Assembly: GCA_949126835.1 (NCBI GenBank)
Contig: OX421503.1
Span: 2,437,001-2,501,000, forward strand
From: Anisus vortex
Taxonomy: Eukaryota > Mollusca > Gastropoda > Planorbidae
Direction: 5' to 3'
Length of the DNA stretch: 64,000 nucleotides
The notes beneath the pieces were generated by a model that searched no databases, was not told the origin of the DNA, and saw only the letters and a program-made list of their open reading frames with translations. Shown here piece after piece: positions 38,101-51,700 of the stretch; position 1 is the first letter of the stretch, and every line of letters starts with the position of its first letter. Position numbers and translations under genes: made by a program.

Positions 38101-41100
38101 ATACCACCAACTCCAGTTGCCACATTAATTAAAAAACCACTTCGGCAGTTGCAAGAATCTCAGATACCACAACCACCCCAGTTTCCGCGTTCTTAAAAAA
38201 AAACTAAAAAAAAACTCCACCACCGCAATAGCGAAAACCCCAAACCTTTCACCACAAACAATGTACAGGCAAATGTCTACCGAAACTTGAGTCGGAAGAG
38301 AAAAACGGCTTAAGTCAGCAACCAAAGGGAGAGAATAAATAAAAAAGACAAGCTGATATACAAGCCACAGATAACCCTGGTCCCCTTCCCCACCACAAAG
38401 GCTTATTTATAGCTGACAGTGAGGGCATTACGTGAAACTGTGAGTTGGCAACACGGAGACGTACTCCGCTGCACTAAGTGGTGAGTCAGTCAGTGTGTGC
38501 CACGGTTGAGAGGGGGGAAACAAAAACCGGATGCTGGCTCTGGAGCTTGACAATCATGGCCGAAAGCACTGAACTGCGGAACTAGAAAACAAGCGCAAAT
38601 GGAACTGTCACAATCGTGGCCGAAGTAGCTTGCTTACCGTGCTTTTCTTTCCAGGTCGAGAGGGAGCCCCTGAGTCTGGGTCCTGGCCACACAATCCCAG
38701 GGTATGCCTTGACAGCAGAAACCTGTGTATGCGGCTTCATATACTAGGTCTGACCCCGGAAAGGGGGGGGGTGAGACTTTACTTTATGACTTATTGTGAC
38801 AACAAGTTTATACTTCCATTATCCGAGAGTTCAGCTTGGGAAATTCCAACCACTATCTTTTCATTTTCCCGGTGAGCACGCTATGTGGAAACGGAGGTTT
38901 TCCCGCTCGAGGGGTCAACGTCCAGGTCACGTGTAAACGCCCGGAGATGGACAGAGGCCATGGATTTAAAATAGTAAATATATATATATATAAAGTTGTG
39001 TATAAGGATTCTGATCCCCATTGGTTAATTTAAAGACACGTGACCTAATTGTCTCATGTTTTACTTTTTGCTATCTCGCTTCCGGTATGTGTCCTCCCTA
39101 GTTGAGCGGTTAGCGTATCCGAACTATAGACCTATGTAATTTTTTTCCACTGGAATTTAGCTTACAATATACAATATAATACAATATAATATATAATGAG
39201 TTAAGGGGATATGGGCGGCGGGGGAGCATATGTAGCGGGCTTCGCTCCCATTCATTCAACCTACAGAGCTTTACGTTGTTGTTTCCGATGGTCGGGAAAA
39301 ACTAGACACGGGTGAGGAGGGAGAGAGAGGGACTCTGATTCCCCCCCAAATTGCGCCGTGAATAAACCTTCTCTCATTACCGCATAAACACCACACACGG
39401 GGGAGAGCGTGTCCTAAACCAGCATGCATAAAAACATGAGTAGCACAGGAAAGGGGGAGGGGGAGAATAGGTAAGAAAAGAAAGACGGTGGAGGTGGGGT
39501 GGGGGTGGGAGGGGGCGGCAGGAGTAGTCATGGGTGGTCGCCCGACATGTTTCAGTTGAATTAGCTCACACTGCCTCATCATCCCATCGCCTCTATTCTC
39601 TCTCTCGTTTGTTTTTACTTCCTATGTAAATGTTTGGCATCATGGCCTCCTCAGTTCCCTTGGGAGTTGTTTTTGTTATTGTTGTCATTTCATAGCCCGG
39701 CCCACCTAGTTGTGGTCATTTCACGACCCACGGCCTTATTGCCGTATGGGGGGCAAGGTGGCCGAGGGGTAGCGCGCTCGACTGGCGTGCGGATACACCC
39801 TGGGTTCGAATCCTGCTGAAGGCTAGGACTCGTTCTCGGGGACGGTAGTCTGGAGGTTATCCCAGCTGTGATGGGTAGGCCTACCTGTCATTAGTTGGGG
39901 GCAAAGTAAAGGCGGGCTGTGCATTGTGCTGGCCACACATCCCCTATTGTGCCGTGGCCACAGAAACTGGTGAACGCTGGTTCACCAGCCAAATTATCAA
40001 TTCGGTCCCACTGGTACTTTACTTATTCTGTTTGTGTATTTAAAACAGAAAAGTCAGTGGTCTTTATATGAAAACTATGTTACTCTGGACAGGACATTTG
40101 AACAAACAAAAATGAGAAACAGTGCATTTACCTGTCTTGACTTGGTCTCCATATGAGCGGCCTTCAGGTCCTCCAGGTGAGAGAATCTACGGTCAAAGAT
40201 GCACCTGTACAGACACACAACAGACAATGATGAGAGAGAGAGAGAGAAATATTGTGATGTGAGGGCAGGCACCCCATTTACACATTCAAACATGAAAGGC
40301 AGACATTAAAAAAGGGCACGCAGACATTAAAAAAGGGCACGCAGACATTCAAATAGTGAATTTGGGAAACAAACATTCAAACTTGAAAGGCAGACAGACA
40401 TTTGAATAGGGGAGGAGGAACTCATAAATGGGGAGGGAGAAATTGAAGACATTGAAACATAAATCCCATTGTCAAAAATGGCAAAGAGATATACAATAAA
40501 CTATGATACAGGATGAGCCACCACTGCCAAAAGCCAAGAAATATACACTATACACAATAAATTTATATATACAAAGTTTGTGTGTTCAACCATTCATATT
40601 AGTTTATTTAAAGACACATGACCTTATTGTCTCATATCATACTTTTGCGATTTCACATTCGGACATGTCTTCACCAGCTAAGTGGATAACATATTGGACT
40701 GCCATGCGGGTGACCCGGGTTCGATTCTCTGTTAATCTATACTTTTTTTCTACAATTTTTTTTATTTCAATTAGTATTTAGAACTACTAGATCTATCACT
40801 TAATTAAAAAAAATCTACAAGCAACACCGGGCAATTTAGATTTTCTTTAAATAAAAAGACAATTTTTTACCTGATTACAATATTTATTTTAAATTGCTTT
40901 CTTAAAAGTCTTCAGTAAAAAAATAATAATTTATCTTAATTATTAGATCTACAGCTTTTTGTTCATTGTGGTTTATACAATTTTTATGTGTAGTTTATAC
41001 AGGCCTTTTTTATTTTCACCTGAGGCAATATAGCTTGTAATAATAATAATAATAGTTGGTCATTTATATCGCGCCTCACTCCATGCTAATGCAAGCATGC

Positions 41101-44100
41101 TCAGCGCCCTCACAAAAACGAAACGCCCTCACAAAAACAAACAAAACGACAATAACACTCTAAAATAGTTTTAAACAAGGTTTCCGCCGATGGAGGCACG
41201 CCAATAACATTTTAAAATAGTTTTAAACAAGTATTTTGCTATATCATACACAATCAACAGTGAAATAGGGTTTTACTTTTTGCTAAATTTTCTCATTTCA
41301 CCTGCTTGATATTTCATTTATCAACGGAAAATTCAAGAAAGCTAAAAATGCTATCGTTACCACAAGCAAGATTTTACAAGCAACACAATCCCCTCACCTG
41401 TGCAGCTGTTTGTCCAGCATGTCAAAGTTCTCCAGGGACCTCCGTATGATCCAGGACCGGCTGGCGCCCACGGACACGGTGACCAGGAACATCCTGGAGT
41501 CCTCAGACATCTCCGTGTTGTGCTTGTAGTTGCTGGCGTCATCACTGCACATGGCAAGCTAAGGAGGAGAAAGAAAATAAACAACATCTGATTGGTCGGT
41601 ATTTTTAAGTTTTAGGGAATTCCCACAAGGAAAGCTGAGAAGGGAGGAACAAACACATCTGATTGGTCACAATTTTCAAGTTTTAGGGAATTTTTGTTTC
41701 CATGACAATACACCAAAAACAAAAAAAAGATAGTACTATTTATCTTTTATAAGTGGCAATATTGAAATGGAATGGGTTGCCTGAAAACCTACAACTTCTA
41801 AAAAAAAATTATTATATTTTAAACAGTTAGTAGCTAATCATTTCCTACTTATGAGGCTGGCCTATTAGAGAAGAGATAAATCTCAGCCCTCACCAGAAGT
41901 CTTCGCTTCCAATAGTATTACCAGAAGCTTATTCGTTCCTAAAATAAATGTCAGGAGATACTTCGGTGAATAACGGGGCACTGTAACCGGGCGGCAGCGC
42001 ATTCAACTAGCGACCCGAAGGTTCTGAGTTCTTAACCTGGTGCAGGCTAGGAACTTTAACCCCGGGGACTTGAGGGTGTCCCTTGAGTCTACCCAGCTCT
42101 GATGGGTACCTGACATTAGTTGGGGTCACCAGCCCGATGATCCGTTTGGTCTGACAGGGATAATTTACTTTTACTCAGGTAAATAAGAACAACCCAGGTA
42201 TTTCGGTCACCATGAAGGGGGGTGCCGTGTGCATTCATGGACCCTATCTAGCCTAACCTAGAGCAGAAGTAAACAATGTGTCCAGTTAACCACCTAATTT
42301 GCTAAACATGGTACAGAAAGTAGGGACAGTTAGAACGACTTAAGGACTGTAGCCATTCAAGGTGCTAGTAATGATACCATGAAAATGTATGCCAGTAAAA
42401 AATCTACTGAGCACAGAACAGCCTTACCTTCAAGGAGGGTATCTCCACCTGGTCGTAGTGAAAGTGGGCGTACTCCTCCAGCTTGGGGAACCTGGTCTGC
42501 TCGGGACTGCCGTGAGCATGCCCGCCGACAACCGAGCCGCTCTGTCCGGAGGGGGCCACATACTTGACTTTCATGGTGCCGGCCTTTCCCGCTTGGGTGG
42601 TCAAAGTGTCCCTGTTTTCGGAAGTCTGCAGAGATAGGAAAGTACATTGAACTTAAAACCTAAACATTGGACTAAAAACCTAAACATTGGACTAAAAACC
42701 TAAACATTGAACTAAAAACCTAAACATTGAACTAAAAACCTAAACATTGAACTAAAAACCTAAACATTGAACTAAAAACCTAAACATTGAACTAAAAACC
42801 TAAACATTGAACTAAAAACCTAAACATTGAACTAAAAACCTAAACATTGAACTAAAAACCTAAACATTGAACTAAAAACCTAAACATTGAACTAAAAACC
42901 TAAACATTGAACTAAAAACCTAAACATTGAACTAAAAACCTAAACATTGAACTAAAAACCTAAACATTGAACTAAAAACCTAAACATTGAACTAAAAACC
43001 TAAACATTGAACTAAAAACCTAAACATTGAACTAAAAACCTAAACATTGAACTAAAAACCTAAACATTGAACTAAAAACCTAAACATTGAACTAAAAACC
43101 TAAACATTGAACTAAAAACCTAAACATTGAACTAAAAACCTAAACATTGAACTAAAAACCTAAACATTGAACTAAAAACCTAAACATTAAACTAAAAACC
43201 TAAACAATGAACTAAAAACCTAGACATTGAACTAAAAACCTAAACATTGAACTAAAAACCTAAACATTGAACTAAAAACCTAAACATTGAACTAAAAACC
43301 TAGACATTGAACTAAAAACCTAAACATTGAACTAAAAACCTAAACATTGAACTAAAAACCTTAACAAATCTACACAGATAATTTAAAAACAAAAACTATT
43401 TGTGCTTTGATCTATATCAGGGTTCTTACACTAAAAAAATGTTTGAAAATTGCTTTTTTTTCTCTCTAACTTTACACACAATTCCCATAAACATTTTGTT
43501 AAGTTAAAAATTAAGTAACCATGGAACAATTTAAGAAAAAAAAAAGGCCTGATTAATTTTGATGATCCCTTGCTTAACAATATATGGGGGGCACAATGGC
43601 CGATCTGGTAGCGCATTCGGCTGGCGTACCGAAGGTCTTGGGTTCGAAGACCTGGTGAAGGCTAGGATTTTTTCCCAGGACTTGAGGGTGTTCCTGAGTC
43701 TACCCAGGCTCTGATGGCTACCTGACATTAGTTGTTGTAAAAGTAAAGGCCGATGGGTATTGTGCTGGCCACACATCCACTTTGTATGCCAGTGAACTGG
43801 TGAACAGCTGCTTCACAGACCATATGATCAATTTGGTCCAACAGTTACTTTAATTTTTAGCAGTATTGTTTTTACAATATAGAAATTCATTTGGTAAAAA
43901 TTTAAAATAAATACTTTTTATGCTACATTGTCCATTAAAACAATATCCTATCCGAGGTTGTCTAACTCTAACCCTTGAATAAAATCTACACCCCCCCCCC
44001 TCCCCAAAAAACATAAACAAAAAAACACTTTTTATTGCATTCCTTATAAAAATGTATCTAATTACTATAATATAAAAGAGGTCATAAACAGTTCAGCAAT

Positions 44101-47100
44101 AGAAACCCTAGATGTGTGGCACAGCGATCATACCGCCCCAGGGCCCCATCAACCTTAGAGCCGGCACTGGTTGACATTACCTGCTTGTGGGAGCTGTGTG
44201 AGTGAGAGAATCCACTCTCCGACTTGATGGTGCCAGAGCTGCCTTTCCTGTGGGTGACCTCTTCATCGTTCACTGGGACGTTTCTGCAAGTGGACAAAGA
44301 ACCCTAAACACGTTAGCCACATCTACTGGCAGGTGACAGGACAACTCTATTAGAACACAATGTATGAACCACTAAGTTAAAGCAACTGATGGTGATGGTG
44401 GTTATTTATATAGCACTACTCTACATGTTATTACATTTAGCATGCTCAGTGCGCTCTTGGTATAAACTGCAGTGGAAGATGTATGGGCAGCCTACATAAG
44501 GCGTAGGCAGTCACTAGTTAAAGAGAAAGGTCTTTCAGACACTGAGATATTCTGGGACAAAGGAGTCCGAGACATGCTGTTGCATCTCTCAATGCCTGTA
44601 CTGTCCCTTCACATACACAACTAAACGCAATTAAAACTGTTGTAAAAAGCCAAAAAAATGTTTCATTAATTACAGTGAAATGCTCATATTATGCCAATAA
44701 AACAAAGGAATAAACCCCATGCCTTAGATCAGGGGACGGCAACCTACGGCACGCGCACCTACCTTGGCACGCAGAGCAATTGTCAATGGCATGCAAGAGA
44801 CCTTCAAAAAAAGGAATTCACTCTTCCACAAGAAAAGGGCAGGATAACGTTTGGGCCTTTGGCACGCTGAATGCATTAGAAATTATAGTTTAGCAAGCTA
44901 TTATGAAAAGGTTGCAGACGCATGCATTTGATGTCAAATAAACATTTTGAATTAACTCAATGCTGATATGAAATGTAAAAAAAAAAAAAAAAAACAACGT
45001 GTAAAAAACGTGTAGTATAAGTGATCAAGTAAAAAAATGGCACATGCATGGCGCGAATAATGCCCATGGGTCATTTCATGTTCTGCCCTGCTATAGACTG
45101 AATACCTTGCCCACATGTTTAGGCAAGCATGTGCCCTTAGGCTATTTACAAAATATCGAACACGGCTAAGACAACGGTACAGAGCCAGGGGCAAAAGCTC
45201 GTGCGAAGCAAAAGACATTTTCAGAGAGTTATGCCCCCTATGGGCCACTATAACTGAAGGGCACACACGTTTCTGAATATCACAGAGGAATATCACAACT
45301 GCCAAGGTGTCTAATGTTGTTGTAGAGATAAGTTATCTTCCCCTGTACAGTGATTGTACAGTTAATAATTTCTTATTGCCCCATACGTTGGCGTCAAATA
45401 CAGTTATTGACAGTTTAAAAATGTTCAAATTATAACTTAATTGTGTACCAAGTAGTTTACATAGGGTGGTGAGCCCAGTTGTTAGAGATGCCGCTTTTTG
45501 TGGTTCGGTGAATAGTTCAAAATGGCGGAATTACTACCACAGAAATTTTATAAATAGGTTATCCTTTTATACATTTGTGTGAGAGAGAAGCATGAGAGAG
45601 AGATTGAGATGGGGGGGGGGGGGGGCGAAGGAAAGATAGAGCGATGGGTGAATAGGCAAGTAGGCAGATATATTATATATAAAGATAAGATATAGGCAAT
45701 TATAGGTAGATATATTATATATAAAGATAAGATATAGGCAATTATAGGTAGATATATTATATATAAAGATAAGATATAGGCAATTATAGGTAGATATATT
45801 ATATATAAAGATAAGATATAGGCAATTATAGGTAGATATATCATATATAAAGATAAGATATAGGCAATTATAGGTAGATATATCATATATAAAGATAAGA
45901 TATAGGCAATTATAGGTAGATATATCATATATAAAGATAAGATATAGGCAATTATAGGTAGATATATCATATATAAAGATAAGATATAGGCAATTATAGG
46001 TAGATATATCATATATAAAGATAAGATATAGGCAATTATAGGTAGATATATCATATATAAAGATAAGATATAGGCAATTATAGGTAGATATATCATATAT
46101 AAAGATAAGATATAGACAGATGAATAGATAGAGAAACAGCAAGATCGGCTATAGATAGCCAGCTAGATAGACAGACCGATGGATGGGAGGGTGGAGAGAT
46201 GGATGGAGAGATACATGGACAAAGACGAATGGACAGACAGAGAGAAAAAATAGATAGATAGATAGATGGAACGGCCGACTTGTATCTGCACATCTAAGGT
46301 AGACACAACCAATGTTGTCTTAACTGTATAACACAAAGACCTTTTATAAAACACAAACTATGTGTTTTCACAGTATACTGTTTCTTACAACTTGATAACT
46401 CATTGGTAACTCAATGCCTTATACCAGTATGTATACTATGGACTAGAGTTACAGAACACTGAGCGATGTAGATCTAGATCAGTGATCTCAAACTCGAATG
46501 AAGGCATGTACCGTTTTACCCCTTAAGAGATGTGTCAAGGACCGCAATCTCTGCCCCCCCCCCCCCCACCCTTCCCCCACCCAACAGCCCTAACCTAGTA
46601 AACAAAAAACACACATTCACACATCTAAACTCGTTTTTCTACTTATCACTAATATTATGCCGATTTACAATTTAGACGCAAGTAATCACTGAGCTATATA
46701 ATACACGGAGTGCTCAAGCAATTAACATGGAGAAGAAAAAAATGGAGAAAATACGGACTTTTATATATATACAAGCTACATTGCCCGGCGTTGCCCGGGT
46801 GAAAAAAAAACAGGACTGTTTGAGGTGCAGATAACAAATTTATAAACTACACTTAAAAGAAAGCTATAAATCTTATATTTAAATTATAATTTTTTTACTG
46901 AAGACTTTTAGGAAAGTAACTTAAAATAAATAATGTAATCGGGTAAAAAAAAAAGGCAAATATTTTTATTTAACAAAATCTAAATTGCCTGTAGATTTAC
47001 AATGTCTTTTGTTTTAAAAAGTTTGAAAAATAAAAAAAAAAGTATAGTCTAACTGGAGAATCGAACCCTGGTCGCTCGTATACCAGTCCACTGCGTTTAC

Positions 47101-48745
47101 CACTGAGCTATCGAAGATACATGTCCGATGTGAAAAATTATTAGGCCTAGATAGGTCAGTGATATCACGTGATTTCAAATTGACCAATGGTGATCCGCGG
47201 GGGGCTTAACACGGTCTTTATATATATATAGATATAGAGATAGGTGCACTGTCTGGCACTGACCTATATATACCTGGAAGTACCAGAAATTTAAAAACTT
47301 TTCGTAATTGCGCCATTGAAATTTGATAAAAATGAACTATTTTATACTGAACATACATTATATAATATATAATAATATATACGCGTATACTTTCTTATAC
47401 GAGTAGATTGTGATAATGTTAATGATTACCGGATTCATTAATTTAATGGCAAAGTCAAAAGATGAAATGGTTGATGATTTTTCGGGATAATGCTTTGAAT
47501 ACCACATATGTTAACTGAGTAAGACATTTTAATGAATATTTATTATTTAATTTCGACATGTATATATAGCTCAGTGCCATACAGTGCACTTATCTATATT
47601 TAAAATTCCGCATTTTCTCCTACAATTCACTTCCTTTGAGCACTCCATATATTATAACTCAGTGTAAGTAATTATACCATAGTGTCACGTAAAGTATATA
47701 CAATTAACAATAAAATTTGATGTGTATCAGTACTAGCTGTCTGAAATTCACGAATAGTACAATTATTGTGTAAGCTTACTGGCGGGCCACATGTTTGAGA
47801 CCATTGATCTAGAGGTTAAACCGAAGGAGATAGATGAACAAAGACAAAATAATTTACAGTGTTGGGAAAGGTGCAGTTCAAACTAACAAGCTGAACACTG
47901 GGCGATGAAGAATTTGATGTTAAACTAAGGGAGATAGACAAACGTATGTACATTGCTGTGAAATAAACAGTTCAAACAAAGCTGAACACTGTTCAATGAA
48001 GAATTTGATGTTAAACTAAGTTAAGGGAGATAGATAAAATACAAGTATGTACATAGCTCGAAAACTAACAGTCCAAACTAAAAAGCCAAAACACTGGGCA
48101 GTGTAGATCTAGATGTTAAAACCAAAGGAGATTGACAAAAGTATTATCCTCGATGGAAAACTAAAACAGTTCAAACTAACAGCCACAAGACACCGCTAGG
48201 GGATTGGGGGAGGGAGTGGGAGAGAGGGAGGAGGTAGGCTGCAGCCATTTCAACCACTCTGCCAGGAGGATTGTTGTTTCGTTTTGTTTGTTGTTGAGAT
48301 TGACAGGTCGAGCTGACAAATTTAGAAATCGTTATGTCGGAATGCGTACAAACACTCACAGACACACACACACACACACACCAACACAAAACAAACACAT
48401 GCACAGCGACAATGTGTTACAAAACGTTCAAGACAAATAAACAGAGCAAAAACTCCAACATCAACACATTGACCCGGCATACAAGAGTATAAAAAGGGGG
48501 GGGGGGGGGAGGGAGTTAATGATGTAGGAATGACTGATCTCCCCAACACTGGATGGACGTAATACATTATTCTCTAACGCTTTGCTTTCGCCCCTGCTGA
48601 TTTTTTTAAAGGGGATGGGGAGGGTAAGAAACTGTTACCAGGAGGATAGACACGGGGGGCAATACAGCCCGGATTTGAACCAGTTACTCAACAAAAAGGC
48701 AACTCCGTAAGTTATTGCCATTAAAACTGATACAGGTAAAATACG

Positions 48746-48776
<31 letters not shown>

Positions 48777-51700
48777 ACTTTAACCAAACTGAGGCGATAG
48801 CCATTTTGGATGTTGATTGAAACAGGTAAACAACAACAAAACAAAAAGCACACACACACTCACTCATCGACACATACACACACTCATACACATACACACA
48901 CACACACATATATATACACAGAGACACACACACTCATGGAGAAACCACCTGATCCAAGTTGAAAACACAGAACACAAACGATTGGAAAACAAGAACACAA
49001 AAAAAAGAAGACGAAAAAGAAGGTAAAGTTACAGCTGAAGCGAAACATTGAAGAAAACACAAACACTACACACACACACAAACACCATTACTCTACACAC
49101 ACACACAATCACCTACCTGTGAGAGTTGGAAGGAGGGGAGGTGAAGATGGCATGGAAGAAACCAGAACAAAATTAAAGGTTGCCAAAGTAAAAAATAATT
49201 ATTTACTCTATTGCCAATAAGAACATGCAGAAGGCGCGCAGTCTCGTTTTGAAAACTTTACCGGAAATGTATGGGACTTACAGAAAGGGACGTAGTCTCG
49301 TTTTGTAAATCTTGTCGGCATTGTATGGGACATACGTAGTTGCATTCTGAAACCTCTCGAGGAAGTACCCTTGTTTACTCAATAAAAACAAATCCCCCGC
49401 AAATGTTTGTGAATAAAGAGAAATGTCATACAAAAACAAACAAACAACTTTATGTAACAATACTGAAAGTTTAAACCAAAGACTATAATAAGATGGACCG
49501 CTTGCTTTAATATTTCTGCTATTTGATAACTGGAATGACTTCTTTTCGGAATTCCCGATTCCCTTTTGTACTTTGCATTTCCGTTTTATTTAATCGCTAT
49601 GATTTTCTCAATGAAAAATTAAATTAAAATCGAAAGTTGTAAACAACTGAAACATTTAGGCAAACGTAGGAGTGTAGAAGTCATTTAAGACAGCGTTATT
49701 GGAACACACGGAAAAAGAACACAAAAGTTCTAAAAATAGAGCAAGCGGTTCCTCTTATTATAGTCTTTGGTTAAAACGAAGGGGGAGAACTGTATGAGAA
49801 ATAATAAAATTGGTTGTAAGCAGAAATTAAAAAAATATATTAAAAAAGGAGAAATATCTGTTACTTCAAAAAAATTGTAAGGAAACGATTTATTTTAAAA
49901 GTCAGGGAAACGGAGATGCCAAAGCTGCTCTCTATTTGCCAAGGGTCACGTTGAACCGAATGCAGAGCCTGTACGAGTTCTAGAGGGAGAACAATAAACT
50001 GTATTCTGCACATAGGTGAGAATGGCTAAACGGAACTTTCAAATGTTTAAATGACATGGTTGGGACATGTGTTGCGGCATAATCACCTGCCCAAAACAAA
50101 AAACACACCCTCCAAGGCACTGTAGAAGGTGAACGTTGGAGAGGTCGGCAGGGTAAATGCTGGTTCGACAATATAATTAATATAAAAGACAGGACCAAAT
50201 CTGCAAATGACTGAACTAGAGACAACCGCTCAATATAGGCAAACACACACAAAAATGGAGAAAGTTGACTGCTGATGTTACCATTCCCTCCCATCGTCCC
50301 CAACGACCAACGGTCAAGGGTTTGATGATGATGATGATGATGATGATAATGATCATGATGATGAAGATGATGATGATGATAAGGGTGATGATGATGATGA
50401 TGATGATGAAATGTTTAAACCTTTCTGTCCACAGGGAGAACTGCTTGTATTTGGTTTGTGAAATGTTTTTCTTTCATTACTTTTTTTGTGGGAAAAAAAC
50501 GCTAATCTAAAACGTAATTTCTACTGATTTTCCTTGAGTAAAGCAACGATTGTTTGTTTATATATAACTATCAGAACTTTTTCTTTAAGCTAACTATAAA
50601 TCTATATCTGTATATCGTCTATGTATCTGTCTCATTCTCAACTATCTATCTATGCATCTATATATGTTCATCTTTATATATTTGCATCTATATATGTTCA
50701 TCTTTATATATATGCATCTATATATGTTCATCTTTATATCTATGCATCTATACATGTTCATCTTTATATATTTGCATCTATATATGTTCATCTTTATATA
50801 TTTAATAATATTTGCATCTATATATGTTCATCTTTATATATTTGCATCTATATATGTTCATCTTTATATCTATGCATCTATATATGTTCATCTTTATATC
50901 TATGCATCTATATATGTTCATCTTTATATCTATGCATCTATATATGTTCATCTTTATATCTATGCATCTATATATGTTCATCTTTATATCTATGCATCTA
51001 TATATGTTCATCTTTATATATTTGCATCTATATATGTTCATCTTTATATATTTGCATCTATATATGTTCATCTTTATATCTATGCATCTATATATGTTCA
51101 TCTTTATATCTATGCATCTATATATGTTCATCTTTATATCTATGCATCTATATATGTTCATCTTTATATATTTGCATCTATATATGTTCATCTTTATATA
51201 TATGCATCTATATATGTTCATCTTTATATATTTGCATCTATATATGTTCATCTTTATATATTTGCATCTATATATGTTCATCTTTATATCTATGCATCTA
51301 TATATGTTCATCTTTATATATTTGCATCTATATATGTTCATCTTTATATATTTGCATCTATATATGTTCATCTTTATATCTATGCATCTATATATGTTCA
51401 TCTTTATATATTTGCATCTATATATGTTCTTCTTTATATCTATGCATCTATATATGTTCATCTTTATATATTTGCATCTATATATGTTCATCTTTATATC
51501 TATGCATCTATATATGTTCATCTTTATATATTTGTATCTATATATGTTTATCTTTATATATTTGCATCTATATCTGTTCATCTTTATATCTATGCATCTA
51601 TATATGTTCATCTTTATATATTTGCATCTATATCTGTTCATCTTTATATCTATGCATCTATATATGTTCAACTTTATATATTTGCATCTATATATGTTCA

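Noticed and set aside
39760..39830. Standalone tRNA gene
   Set aside because: Box A and box B are good, but the sequence continues into the family 1 SINE body and the cloverleaf arms do not pair convincingly.
42644..43362. Telomere-like repeat
   Set aside because: CCTAAAC appears in the unit, but the period is 20 bp and does not match TTAGGG or TTAGG.
45548..46142. Open frames of about 190 codons on the minus strand
   Set aside because: Produced by the 42-bp array (14-residue periodic peptide in two frames). No coding signature.
47040..47110. Standalone tRNA gene on the minus strand
   Set aside because: The tRNA-like part is the head of a family 2 SINE with a shared body in other copies.
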